Origin: Chitinophagaceae bacterium
GTDB taxonomy: Bacteria; Bacteroidota; Bacteroidia; Chitinophagales; Chitinophagaceae
Assembly: GCA_947455215.1 (NCBI GenBank)
Contig: CANGNA010000047.1
Location: 1-34,748 of the forward strand
Direction: 5' to 3'
DNA: 34,748 nt
This document shows, piece by piece, positions 25,425 to 33,906 of this stretch. The notes under the pieces are model-generated. The model was given only the letters and a program-made list of their open reading frames with translations. It did no database searches and had not been told where the DNA came from. The position numbers and the translations under genes were made by a program. Positions within the stretch are counted from its first letter, which is position 1, and the number at the start of each line of letters is the position of its first letter.

Positions 25425-26252
25425 ATGAGATTCCCGGTAAGATACGTCCTGTTTTTTATTATTGGTGCCAGCACTTTGTCGTGTAACAACTCTCCTAAGG
25501 GTAGTCATGGGCCGATCAAGCTGGGTGATTCTTCGTCCATAGTTACTGAGACGGATCCTGCAAAACTGGAAGACCTGGTAACCGACCTGCAGCCGGTGAT
25601 CCCATCGAACGTTGCGGTAGATACACCTAAGCCCGATAAGCCGGTCACAGATACTGCTAAAAAGGCTGTTGTCGCTGTCGCTGAATCTAAGCCGGCCGCA
25701 GTGCCAGTTGGTCCGGGGCTTAAAATTGAATTTAAGGAAACTGTTATCACGTTGCCGGGACTGGATGCCAAGCAAGGTGGTCGATCTAATAATAATGGCG
25801 CCGTATTTACCTGGACATCAGGAAATATAAATGGTAGTGTGTTGCATGCAACGGGTAATGTGACCAAAGTATCGCAGCGCTACCAGTCTATAGTTGTGTT
25901 GAGGGGCCGCAATGGAGACCTGCCATTGGATGAGCTGAGCAATACGACATCGTGGGCACCCGTAGCAGGTGGCAAGGGCACTTACCCGATAAAAGGGCTG
26001 GGTGAAAATGAACTGGAATTTGAGAAAGCCTCGGCCGGTGAAATAAAAAGTGCTGTAACCAAGGCGACCAGGAGCCGCAGACTAAGCCGCAAAAAAGCAG
26101 AGGAATGGATGGACTTACTGGGCAAGAATGTGAAATCGGCCAACCAGAAGCCACTGGTGGTAAAACTGCGTTCGGTGATGTGGAAAGTAGATGGCAAGGA
26201 TGAGAAAGGTAAGCTCTTCTCTAAGCAGATAAGGATAGATCTGCCGATGTAA
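25425..26252 (+). CDS. Lipoprotein of unknown function
   Basis: I do not recognise this 275-residue protein. The ATG at 25425 is chosen because it begins a lipoprotein signal (RFPVRYVLFFIIGASTLSC, cysteine near residue 20) and follows a TACTTTCG promoter motif by 18 bases. An earlier GTG at 25353 would add 24 residues without a signal. A linker rich in Pro, Lys, Ala and Val spans about residues 60-105. A folded domain of about 165 residues follows, with a basic segment RSRRLSRKK and a final strand-rich part ending KQIRIDLPM. It precedes the TPR/barrel gene by 77 bases on the same strand, so it may be an accessory of the polysaccharide locus, but the next gene has its own promoter. Confidence 0.75.
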   Translation: MRFPVRYVLFFIIGASTLSCNNSPKGSHGPIKLGDSSSIVTETDPAKLEDLVTDLQPVIPSNVAVDTPKPDKPVTDTAKKAVVAVAESKPAAVPVGPGLKIEFKETVITLPGLDAKQGGRSNNNGAVFTWTSGNINGSVLHATGNVTKVSQRYQSIVVLRGRNGDLPLDELSNTTSWAPVAGGKGTYPIKGLGENELEFEKASAGEIKSAVTKATRSRRLSRKKAEEWMDLLGKNVKSANQKPLVVKLRSVMWKVDGKDEKGKLFSKQIRIDLPM

Positions 26253-26291
26253 AGCCTGCGCCAGCTGCACAAATTATTTATTTACACAGTA

Positions 26292-26321
26292 TTGTATAAT
26301 TCTGCGGTTTTACTATTTTTG
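26292..26321 (+). promoter_or_regulatory. Promoter of the TPR/barrel gene (TTG-N19-TATTTTTG)
   Basis: TTG (26292-26294) is followed after 19 bases by TATTTTTG (26314-26321), an exact TAnnTTTG match. The start codon at 26330 is only eight bases further, so the mRNA would be leaderless or nearly so. This places a transcription start at the head of the barrel-glycosyltransferase-GH26 set. Confidence 0.75.
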
Positions 26322-26329
26322 TCGTCCGC

Positions 26330-28225
26330 ATGACTTATCCACATATTGCTAACATAAAAAAATATTTATATTCGACAATTCTTTTTGTCGGGGCCGTATG
26401 TAGTTTCCATGATGCCCAGGCTCAGTCTAACCCAGCAGATACGGTAGCGATAGCCAACAAGCTGGTAGCTGACAAAAAAATATACCAGGCCAATAAGTTG
26501 CTGAATGAATATGTTGCCAGGCATCCTAAAGCCTTTGATGCGGTTTGGCTGAATGCGCAGACCAATACCTGGCTTACTAATTATACTCAGGCAGATACCC
26601 TTTACAAGATAGCGCTGAAGATACAGCCTAAGAATGGAGCTGTACAGATGGATTACATCAGGATGCTGCTGTACATGGGAAAATTCAGTATGGCAGAAAA
26701 ACTGCTGGACTCGCTGGACGGCAGTGGCTCAGGCAATACAGGATTTTCGGTGTTGCGGGCCCGTATGCACTTCTGGGCGGGGGCACCCGATAAAGCATTA
26801 GCCATTCTGGGTAAAGTGCTGGAAGCGGATGCCGGTAATACGGAGGCCAATGAAATGCTGGAGGAGATACGGCAGGCCAGGGCATTAAGAGTATCACTGA
26901 ACGGATCGTACCTGTTGGACAACCAGCCTTATGAGGCCTATTACAGTAACTTAAAAGTAGAGCAATACAGAAATAAATACCTGGACCTGTATTTGGTGGC
27001 CAGCCAGTACAATTTCGTACAACCCAATACTACTGATGCGCAATGGGCCACGCTGAATAATAAAATGTTTTTCCCGGCTGCAAAACTGCATATTAATTAT
27101 GGCGGTGGCATGGTGAAATTTCCGACCACCGGACATACGGACTGGACGGCCAATGTGGGCCTGGTGGAGCAGTTTGCCCCGCATTTCAACCTGGAACTAA
27201 ACGGAGAGCGCTCGCCCTACCTGGATACGCGCCGCAGTATTGACAGTAGCTTGTCTGTAACCCGGTTCTCGAGCAAGCTGAATTTTCAGAAGCGGGAGTG
27301 GAGTGCACAGCTAACCTACCTGAACAGCTCGTTTAAAGACAATAACACCATTAATACCGCCTATGCCTGGCTGATGGTGCCGGTATGGATATCCCAGATC
27401 AGCAAATTGCACCTGGGTTACAGTATTGCGTATGCCAATGCGGACAAAAACAGTTACAGGCCTTCTAAAACGCTGAGCCAGGTATTGTCGGAGTACAACT
27501 CGTCCTATAAGATAGCGGGGATGTACGATCCTTACTTTACGCCGTCAGAAATGCTGTCTAATTCGTTGTTATTCTCCTTCAACCTGGATATAACGAAAGC
27601 GGTCAGCTTTAGCCTGAGCGGCGATGTAGGTACTGCCACAACCAGCAATCCATATCTGTCGCTGGCAAGGGATAGCGCGGGGCCGGTGCACATAACCACT
27701 GCTTTTTTGCCCGATCATTTTAATCCATACAGTATCTCAACCGGTATAAATATTCACCCGGGTGCCATGTGGCAGATAACCGCACGTTACAGCTATAAAA
27801 GCACTTACTTCTTCACCAGCAACTATGTAAGCGTTGGTATAGAAAAAGGGTTTGGCCGCAGTAAGAGGCGGATGTTAAAGACCAAGGACATGGGTGGCGA
27901 TGCATTTGGTGTTAGGATGAAGGAGATAGAACAACGGTTAAAAGCACTACGATCTATAACTGATGCCGATAAGCTGGAGCAAGAGTTGGCTAAAATAAAG
28001 GCGGACCTTGAAACGCTGAAAGCTGAGCAGGAACGCAGGCTGAGCATGTCGGAAATAACGCCGGAAAGCGATGAGGCGACTGTGCTGCAGGACCGTAAGG
28101 AGAGCATTGATGAGATGCTGAAAGAGATAGACGCAGCCAATGCCGGACAATCGGAAGCAGATAAGGCACAACAGTTATCCAGGGTAATTTATCGTGGCAA
28201 CAGCGGTAGCGAAGGTGCCAGGTAA
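26330..28225 (+). CDS. TPR plus beta-barrel outer membrane protein (polysaccharide export-like)
   Basis: This 631-residue protein has a signal peptide ending near DAQAQ (residue 32). Helical TPR-like repeats fill about residues 35-190 (AQTNTWLTNYTQADTLYKIA, ALAILGKVLEADAGNTEAN). From about 195 to 515 it alternates aromatic beta strands of an outer membrane barrel (KLHLGYSIAYANADKN, ITARYSYKSTYFF). The TPR-then-barrel order is that of BcsC, PgaA and AlgK/AlgE export parts. Unusually, the barrel is followed by about 110 residues of charged heptad-like sequence (MKEIEQRLKALRS, LEQELAKIKADLETLKAEQE), a likely coiled coil that should face the periplasm. It is followed by the glycosyltransferase and GH26 genes. 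Function in export is inferred. Confidence 0.82.
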   Translation: MTYPHIANIKKYLYSTILFVGAVCSFHDAQAQSNPADTVAIANKLVADKKIYQANKLLNEYVARHPKAFDAVWLNAQTNTWLTNYTQADTLYKIALKIQPKNGAVQMDYIRMLLYMGKFSMAEKLLDSLDGSGSGNTGFSVLRARMHFWAGAPDKALAILGKVLEADAGNTEANEMLEEIRQARALRVSLNGSYLLDNQPYEAYYSNLKVEQYRNKYLDLYLVASQYNFVQPNTTDAQWATLNNKMFFPAAKLHINYGGGMVKFPTTGHTDWTANVGLVEQFAPHFNLELNGERSPYLDTRRSIDSSLSVTRFSSKLNFQKREWSAQLTYLNSSFKDNNTINTAYAWLMVPVWISQISKLHLGYSIAYANADKNSYRPSKTLSQVLSEYNSSYKIAGMYDPYFTPSEMLSNSLLFSFNLDITKAVSFSLSGDVGTATTSNPYLSLARDSAGPVHITTAFLPDHFNPYSISTGINIHPGAMWQITARYSYKSTYFFTSNYVSVGIEKGFGRSKRRMLKTKDMGGDAFGVRMKEIEQRLKALRSITDADKLEQELAKIKADLETLKAEQERRLSMSEITPESDEATVLQDRKESIDEMLKEIDAANAGQSEADKAQQLSRVIYRGNSGSEGAR

Positions 28226-28378
28226 TGGGCTTGTCAACTTTAAACGCCGATTCGCCACCAAACTTTACGTGTATCATCACCTGTTACAGTCCTATGTCAG
28301 AATTTTGCGCAATTTCGTATGGCTTAATACCAATAAATTGAACATGTTGTTACAGCCGGTTATTGTCATGCCTATTTC

Positions 28379-29989
28379 ATGAATACTAAAGATCCTCTTT
28401 GGCGTTTTCAGGAAGCCCGGAAGGTAACAGCTGCCGATCGCTTCGTCCTCCTTGTACTGATACTGGGTGGGGTATTCGCCGTATTGATGTTTGCCGACTG
28501 GTGGTTCCGGCCGGAACATATTGGCAATAAAGGATTGTACTTGCTGCTTACTGTATCGTTCTGGTACAGTATCATACGTATTTTGCTTACCTGGGTCGGG
28601 TATCTACGCATAAGAAAGCCGGAGTACATCCGCCCGCAGCACGGTTTGAGCGTAGCTATTTTTACAACGAGTTCGCCCGGTGAGCCGTTGTCTATGTTTG
28701 AGAAGACATTGGCTGCCTGTGCACAGATAAAATATCCCCATACTACTTATTTGCTAGACGATACCCAGGACCCTGCGTTCAGGGAATGTGCGGAGCGCCA
28801 TGGGGCGGTATGGCTGAACCTGGTGGGGTTGCCGGGCGCAAAGGCGGGCAAGATAAATGGCGCGCTTAAGCTGGTAAAAGAAGATTTTATACTGGTACTG
28901 GATCCGGACCACATTCCTTTTCCCGATTTTTTTGAACATACGCTGGGTTATTTTAATGATGATAAGATAGGCTTTGTGCAGGTGTCGCAGGCATACTACA
29001 ACCAATACCGTTCGTTTACAGCAGCGGGAGCAGCAGAGCAGACCTATAATTTTTATGGCCCTACCCAGATGTCGCTGTACGGATATGGTTGCAGTGTGGC
29101 TATAGGCGCCAATTGTACGTTCAGGCGGGCGGCGCTGGATAGCATCGGCGGCCACGGAATAGGCCTTGCAGAAGACCTGGTGACCTCTATAAGGTTGCAT
29201 GCAGCGGGCTGGAAGAGTGTTTATAACCCGGTGGTTGTGAGCCGCGGGTTGGTGCCGGAAGATTTTGGCTCGTATTGTAAACAACAACTGAAATGGGCAC
29301 GCGGTGTATTTGAGGTGATCTTTACAGAACTACCGCGATTGTATAAGACATTGACATTCTGGCAGCGACTCTCGTATTTCACTATCGGTACGTACTACCT
29401 GGTAGGGGTTACGCAGTTGGTATTTACCATAATCCCGTTCATATTCTTTTGCACCGGGTTATTACCGGCGCGTATGAGTTTTGCCGAGTTCCTGGTATAC
29501 GGTGCACCTATTCTCATTTATTCTGTTGTTGTATATTTATACATGCAACGCTGGGTGTGCGATCCTAAAACGGAGCGCGGCTTTCACTGGCGGGGTATGG
29601 TACTGAAATATGCATCGTGGCCGGTTTATCTTATGGGTTTTGTGCTGGCGGTGGTGAATGCCAAAGTGCCTTACATTCCTACTGCTAAAAAAGCAGTGAT
29701 AGGTTATATCACGCCATTCATCAGGCCAATGGTGATACAGGCAATTGTATTTCTGCTGGTAGTAACGGGTGTGTTGGTTTACAGGCGTTTTTATATGCCG
29801 GAGTCGCTGCTGAGGGCCAGTGCCGAAAGGACATGGGGGATGATAGTCTTTGCCTTTATGTCTTTCCTTATGGCTGTGGGGGGTATTTATGCAGCGCTGG
29901 AAGCCAGGAATATGAAGGAAGAAGAACCATGGACAAATATTGATATCACTACACAAAAAGCAATGGGTTATGAAGCGGATAATATTTAG
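28379..29989 (+). CDS. Membrane glycosyltransferase family 2, cellulose-synthase-like
   Basis: This 536-residue protein resembles a processive polysaccharide synthase. Two membrane helices (~22-42, ~52-75) precede the cytoplasmic GT2 domain (~88-325), and about five more follow. Catalytic motifs are in order: Asp127-Asp128 (DDTQ), the KAGKIN loop near 155, Asp175/Asp177 (DPD), the base Asp266 in AED (TED in BcsA) and QQLKW at 302-306 (QxxRW in BcsA, Lys for Arg). KVPYIPTAKK (429-438) resembles the BcsA gating loop. There is no C-terminal PilZ domain, so no visible c-di-GMP control. The acceptor and donor sugars are unknown. Its end overlaps the GH26 start by 20 bases, so the two are translationally coupled. 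Confidence 0.9.
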   Translation: MNTKDPLWRFQEARKVTAADRFVLLVLILGGVFAVLMFADWWFRPEHIGNKGLYLLLTVSFWYSIIRILLTWVGYLRIRKPEYIRPQHGLSVAIFTTSSPGEPLSMFEKTLAACAQIKYPHTTYLLDDTQDPAFRECAERHGAVWLNLVGLPGAKAGKINGALKLVKEDFILVLDPDHIPFPDFFEHTLGYFNDDKIGFVQVSQAYYNQYRSFTAAGAAEQTYNFYGPTQMSLYGYGCSVAIGANCTFRRAALDSIGGHGIGLAEDLVTSIRLHAAGWKSVYNPVVVSRGLVPEDFGSYCKQQLKWARGVFEVIFTELPRLYKTLTFWQRLSYFTIGTYYLVGVTQLVFTIIPFIFFCTGLLPARMSFAEFLVYGAPILIYSVVVYLYMQRWVCDPKTERGFHWRGMVLKYASWPVYLMGFVLAVVNAKVPYIPTAKKAVIGYITPFIRPMVIQAIVFLLVVTGVLVYRRFYMPESLLRASAERTWGMIVFAFMSFLMAVGGIYAALEARNMKEEEPWTNIDITTQKAMGYEADNI

Positions 29990-31115
29990 GGTAGGAGCCG
30001 TTGCTATAGCTGCCATCATTGCTACGCTGATGGTGCTTGGACTGAACAGGGCAGGGCGAACAGGCAAGGGGCCAATAGAAAATGCCATGACCTACACCGG
30101 TGATGCCGTGACCACGTTTGAGCATAAAATAATAACAGAGCAGCGCGAGGAAAAAAGAGAGGATAAGCTTAAATGGTTGGCAAAGTACAAGACCTCGACC
30201 AAAGAGTTACTGCGTACTGAAAAGATATTAGTTGGCGCATATGACAACGAATCGGATGAGAGTTTTCAGGGCATAGTAGACCTGGAAGATACTTTGAAGA
30301 CAACATTTCCACTGATCCATATTTACAGCGCCTGGGGCAATAAGCCTAACGAGTTATTCCCGGAAGCGCTGGTAAAAAGCATAGTAAGCCTGGGCTCCAT
30401 CCCGGTGATCACCTGGGAGCCATGGCTGAACGATTTTGGAGAAGACGAATATCCTGTAGGTAGAAAGGGGGATGAACGCAACCGCAATGGTATGAAAGAT
30501 GTGGCTGCCGGCGTTTACGATAAATATATTGCAGCATGGGCACGAGCCGCCAAAAGGGCCGGCACACCCATCATGCTGAGGCTGGGGCACGAGATGAATG
30601 ATGGGTATCGTTACCCATGGGGGCCACAGAACAATGACACTACAGAGTTCATAGCTGCCTGGCAGCATGTACATAAGGTGTTCAGGGCGCAAGGGGCAGA
30701 CAATGTTTTATGGATATGGGGCCCCCATCCTGCTTATCCTTTCGCCGGATTTTATCCCGGCGATGCCTATGTTGATTATGTAGGTGTGGGCTCGCTGAAT
30801 TATGGGCCTATTGCAGCATGGAGCAAATGGTGGTCGTTCAGGGAGATATTTGGTAACCATTACAAAGCATTGGCGGTTTACAATAAGCCCATAATTATTA
30901 CAGAATTTGGTAGCCTGGCAGTAGGTGGTAATCGCGCTGACTGGTATAAACAGGCGCTGGAAAGCATCCCTGTGAAATATCCCCTTGTAAAAGGACTCAT
31001 TTTCTTCCACTTCTCTAAGGATAATACCACTACACAGCAGGTGCTGAACTGGACCATTAAAAACGACAGGAAGGTAACGCAGGCCATAAGGGGGGCTATG
31101 AGCACCTGGAAATGA
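29970..31115 (+). CDS. GH26-type glycoside hydrolase, membrane-anchored
   Basis: This 381-residue protein has an N-terminal signal anchor (residues 4-25) and a charged linker (~50-80). A GH26-like (beta/alpha)8 domain follows (~85-375). The acid/base is Glu208 in LRLGHEMND and the nucleophile is Glu312 in IITEFGS, with the family WPWG-like aromatic run YRYPWGP between. GH26 enzymes are retaining endo-beta-mannanases, lichenases and beta-1,3-xylanases. The ATG at 29970 lies inside the last codons of the glycosyltransferase; an earlier TTG at 29940 is in frame but lacks a signal. Beside a synthase, it probably trims or edits the nascent polymer in the periplasm, as BcsZ does for cellulose. Family confident, substrate unknown. 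Confidence 0.9.
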   Translation: MKRIIFRVGAVAIAAIIATLMVLGLNRAGRTGKGPIENAMTYTGDAVTTFEHKIITEQREEKREDKLKWLAKYKTSTKELLRTEKILVGAYDNESDESFQGIVDLEDTLKTTFPLIHIYSAWGNKPNELFPEALVKSIVSLGSIPVITWEPWLNDFGEDEYPVGRKGDERNRNGMKDVAAGVYDKYIAAWARAAKRAGTPIMLRLGHEMNDGYRYPWGPQNNDTTEFIAAWQHVHKVFRAQGADNVLWIWGPHPAYPFAGFYPGDAYVDYVGVGSLNYGPIAAWSKWWSFREIFGNHYKALAVYNKPIIITEFGSLAVGGNRADWYKQALESIPVKYPLVKGLIFFHFSKDNTTTQQVLNWTIKNDRKVTQAIRGAMSTWK

Positions 31116-31196
31116 TTTTTAGCCTATACCAAGATTATTTGTCATTTATACGTCTTACATTAGTGATACTTCTACAGTATTGTTAATTGCAAGCTT

Positions 31197-33410
31197 ATGA
31201 CTAAAACTGGTACTCTTTCTATTTGCCTTGTATTATCCATTTTTTCGTCGTTTGCACAGACAATAACCACATTTGCCGGCGGCGGAGTGGGTGATGGCAA
31301 TAACCCCAAGGCAAGTTATTTGCTGCCATTTCGTGTATTGTTACATGATAGCAATTTGTATGTTGGTGAGCCGCTTGTGGGCGCCATAAGAAGAATAACA
31401 CTTGATGGGCAGGTGACCACCATTGCGGGTAACCGAAAGCAGATCAATTCAAATCAGATAATTACGGGTGGTCCCGCTACCGCAACATCGTTGGGGTATC
31501 CATGCGGGGTGGCTTTTGATAGCAAAAACAAGCTATACTTTCTTGATGCCGGTGCTAACTCTGTTTTGATGATAGATGATGCCGGCGCACTTAAACGCAT
31601 AGCCGGGGTCGACACGTTTGGGTATTGGGGAGATGGAGGTCCGGCAACAGCAGCTGCATTCAATGGCCCGGTAGGTTTTGCTATTGATAAGCACGACAAT
31701 ATTTTTATTGCAGATAGTCGTAACGGAGTAGTAAGGAAAGTATCTGCCGGCATAGTGACTACTGTAGCGGGTGGCGGTACGGTGGCAGTTCATTATCCGG
31801 GTAGCGTGCCGGCAATGTCTGCGCAGCTGTCTTACATAAACGATGTTGTAGTAGACAACAACGACAACTTATATATTTTAACCGGTGCGAACCTGTATAA
31901 GGTAGACAATGCCGGCACGATGGCGGAAATAGTAAGTAGTGCAGATACAAGTGTACACTTGGGGGGCGCCGCATTAACACTAAATAAAGCCGGTGATATA
32001 TATGCCTTGACAATGGATAAAGTGTACAAACTAACGGCGGGTGGCGCATCTGTACTATCTGGTCACAATGCTTTGTCGGCAGTAGGTATGACCGTTGGAG
32101 CCGATGGGAAGATCTTCATTTCTTCGGGCCCCAGCAATGGCCCGGGTAATATTTTACTATTGAATAACGATGGTACAACAGACACATTTGCAGGCAACAC
32201 TGACTACACTTGCGACGGTACAGATGCGCCTGATGCGATGGTCCCCTATCCTCTTGCGGTTGCCGGTTCCCCTAAGGGTGATGTGTTCATAGCCCATAAA
32301 AATATAGGGTCGCAGCCGTTTAAAATAAGGCAGATCGGCCGCAATGGAGTAATATCAACAATGCTGAAATTGCCCGCTGCTGATGTATGTGTAGATAAGC
32401 ACAACAACCTCTATGCTTTGTCATTTGGCCGGGGTGTGGTTTATAAAATATTGCCCAATGGCGATACGTTACGATATGCCGGAACGTATACATCAGGGAG
32501 TGTGGAAGACAATATACCGGCAACTGCTGCAACGTTATTATCGCAGTCGAACTCGATAGCAATGGATGATGCCGGGAACCTGTTTGTCAATGAGAGATAC
32601 CGGATAAGAAAAGTGAACTCGGCCGGTATTATAGCCACAATTGCAGGGGATGGTGTTGTTGGTACGCCAGATGGAGATGGTATACCAGCCACAGCGGCAA
32701 AGGTGCTTTGTAACAGCCTGGCCGCCGATAATGCCGGGAATTTGTATTTGCTTGAGCCTAACGATATTAAGAAGATAACGCCTGACGGGATGATCCATAA
32801 AATTGCCGGGTGCAGTGGCTGTACGGAAGAAGGAAATGGCGTGCCTTCAATAGCGGCTTACATCAGGACAGGCAGAAATAATGATATTGTAACAGATACG
32901 GCAGGCAACATTTACTTCTCCGATATTTACAACGTCAGGAAAATAGATGCTTCAGGCATCGTTACTAAAGTTGCCGGGAACGATACACTGGGTTTTTCGG
33001 GCGATGGTGGCAATGCATCTTCGGCTGCTTTTAGTTATCCATACGGATTATCTATTGACGATTCAGGGCGGCTATATGTAGCAGACTTTGGTAACTGCCG
33101 CATCCGTCGCATTAATACAATGTACCGTTTTCCTACGGTCCAGACTCCTAAAATTGATTCTTCTGGCGCTGTGAAGCTATTCCCTAATCCGGCATCGGCT
33201 TACCTGGATGTAAGTTGGTACAGTGCCAGCGGCAGTGGCAGTTCATGGAGCGTATCTGATGCAACAGGCAGAACGGTGATGACGGGAGAGGCGGAGCCGG
33301 TGAACGGCATTGTAAATGAACATATTTTGTTGCCGCAGCTATTACCTCCGGGCATGTACATGTTCCGCCGTGGTAGCGAAAAGGCACTCAGGTTTGTATT
33401 GACCAGGTAG
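31197..33410 (+). CDS. NHL-repeat secreted protein with type IX sorting domain
   Basis: This 737-residue protein has a signal peptide ending at SSFAQ (residue 21). It is built of NHL beta-propeller repeats, visible as recurring AGxGxxG...DGGPATAAAF-type turns followed by PxGxAxDxxxNxYxAD strands (GDGGPATAAAFNGPVGFAID, DAGNLFVNERYRIRKV, GDGGNASSAAFSYPYGLSID). The end, VKLFPNPASAYLDVSWYS and LPPGMYMFRRG, is a type IX C-terminal domain, so the protein is displayed or released outside. It follows the GH26 gene by 81 bases; no consensus promoter is seen in the gap, so it may be read with the polysaccharide genes. It may bind the polymer or another surface ligand, which is unproven. Confidence 0.87.
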   Translation: MTKTGTLSICLVLSIFSSFAQTITTFAGGGVGDGNNPKASYLLPFRVLLHDSNLYVGEPLVGAIRRITLDGQVTTIAGNRKQINSNQIITGGPATATSLGYPCGVAFDSKNKLYFLDAGANSVLMIDDAGALKRIAGVDTFGYWGDGGPATAAAFNGPVGFAIDKHDNIFIADSRNGVVRKVSAGIVTTVAGGGTVAVHYPGSVPAMSAQLSYINDVVVDNNDNLYILTGANLYKVDNAGTMAEIVSSADTSVHLGGAALTLNKAGDIYALTMDKVYKLTAGGASVLSGHNALSAVGMTVGADGKIFISSGPSNGPGNILLLNNDGTTDTFAGNTDYTCDGTDAPDAMVPYPLAVAGSPKGDVFIAHKNIGSQPFKIRQIGRNGVISTMLKLPAADVCVDKHNNLYALSFGRGVVYKILPNGDTLRYAGTYTSGSVEDNIPATAATLLSQSNSIAMDDAGNLFVNERYRIRKVNSAGIIATIAGDGVVGTPDGDGIPATAAKVLCNSLAADNAGNLYLLEPNDIKKITPDGMIHKIAGCSGCTEEGNGVPSIAAYIRTGRNNDIVTDTAGNIYFSDIYNVRKIDASGIVTKVAGNDTLGFSGDGGNASSAAFSYPYGLSIDDSGRLYVADFGNCRIRRINTMYRFPTVQTPKIDSSGAVKLFPNPASAYLDVSWYSASGSGSSWSVSDATGRTVMTGEAEPVNGIVNEHILLPQLLPPGMYMFRRGSEKALRFVLTR

Positions 33411-33411
33411 C

Positions 33412-33446
33412 AATAACAATGGCGCCCGAAAGGCGCCATTGTTATT
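33412..33446. terminator. Bidirectional terminator between NHL and rpiB genes
   Basis: AATAACAATGGCGCC (33412-33426) and GGCGCCATTGTTATT (33432-33446) form a perfect 15 bp stem around CGAAA. The stop codons of the two converging genes lie one and two bases away on either side. The A/T outer arms act as U tract in either direction. Confidence 0.88.
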
Positions 33447-33448
33447 TG

Positions 33449-33901
33449 TCAGCAAGATATTTTATTTACTCTTTTTTCATGCCTGCCACCTTCGAATGGT
33501 GTGCTGAGGAAGGTGTGTGTCATTTGCTCTGCCAGTTCCAAAGGTACATAGCGGGCCGGCATACACAGCACATTAGCGTTGTTGTGCTGGCGGGCCAGGG
33601 CTGCCAGTTCGTCGAGCCAGCACAGTGCGCCACGGATACCCTGGTGTTTGTTGGCCGTCATGCAGATGCCATTGCCGCTGCCACAGATGAGGATGCCACA
33701 GGCAGCCTTCCCTGTTTCTACCATTGTTGCCACAGGGTGGGCATAATCGGGGTAGTCTGTACTGTCGGCGCTGTAGGTGCCTTTATCTTCCACCTGCCAG
33801 CCTTCGGCCAGCAACATTTTCTTTATAGCCTCTTTATATTCAAAGCCTGCGTGATCGGCTCCCAGGGCTATTGGTAAAGAACGGTCGAATGTAGTTTGCA
33901 T
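33449..33901 (-). CDS. rpiB: Ribose-5-phosphate isomerase B
   Basis: This 150-residue enzyme interconverts ribose 5-phosphate and ribulose 5-phosphate in the pentose phosphate pathway. ADHAGFEYKE (15-24), the catalytic Cys73 in CGSGNG with the GxG loop, ANKHQGIRGALC (83-94) and QHNNANVLCMPAR (105-117) are the family's signature. RpiB/LacA members can also act on allose 6-phosphate. It begins five bases after tatC ends on the same strand, so they form an operon; the pairing has no obvious functional logic. The gene ends at the shared 15 bp terminator. Confidence 0.95.
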   Translation of the reverse strand: MQTTFDRSLPIALGADHAGFEYKEAIKKMLLAEGWQVEDKGTYSADSTDYPDYAHPVATMVETGKAACGILICGSGNGICMTANKHQGIRGALCWLDELAALARQHNNANVLCMPARYVPLELAEQMTHTFLSTPFEGGRHEKRVNKISC

Positions 33902-33906
33902 ATCAA

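Noticed and set aside
28226-28378. Possible promoter or small gene between the barrel and glycosyltransferase genes
   Set aside because: No TAnnTTTG match, hairpin or convincing frame was found in these 153 bases.
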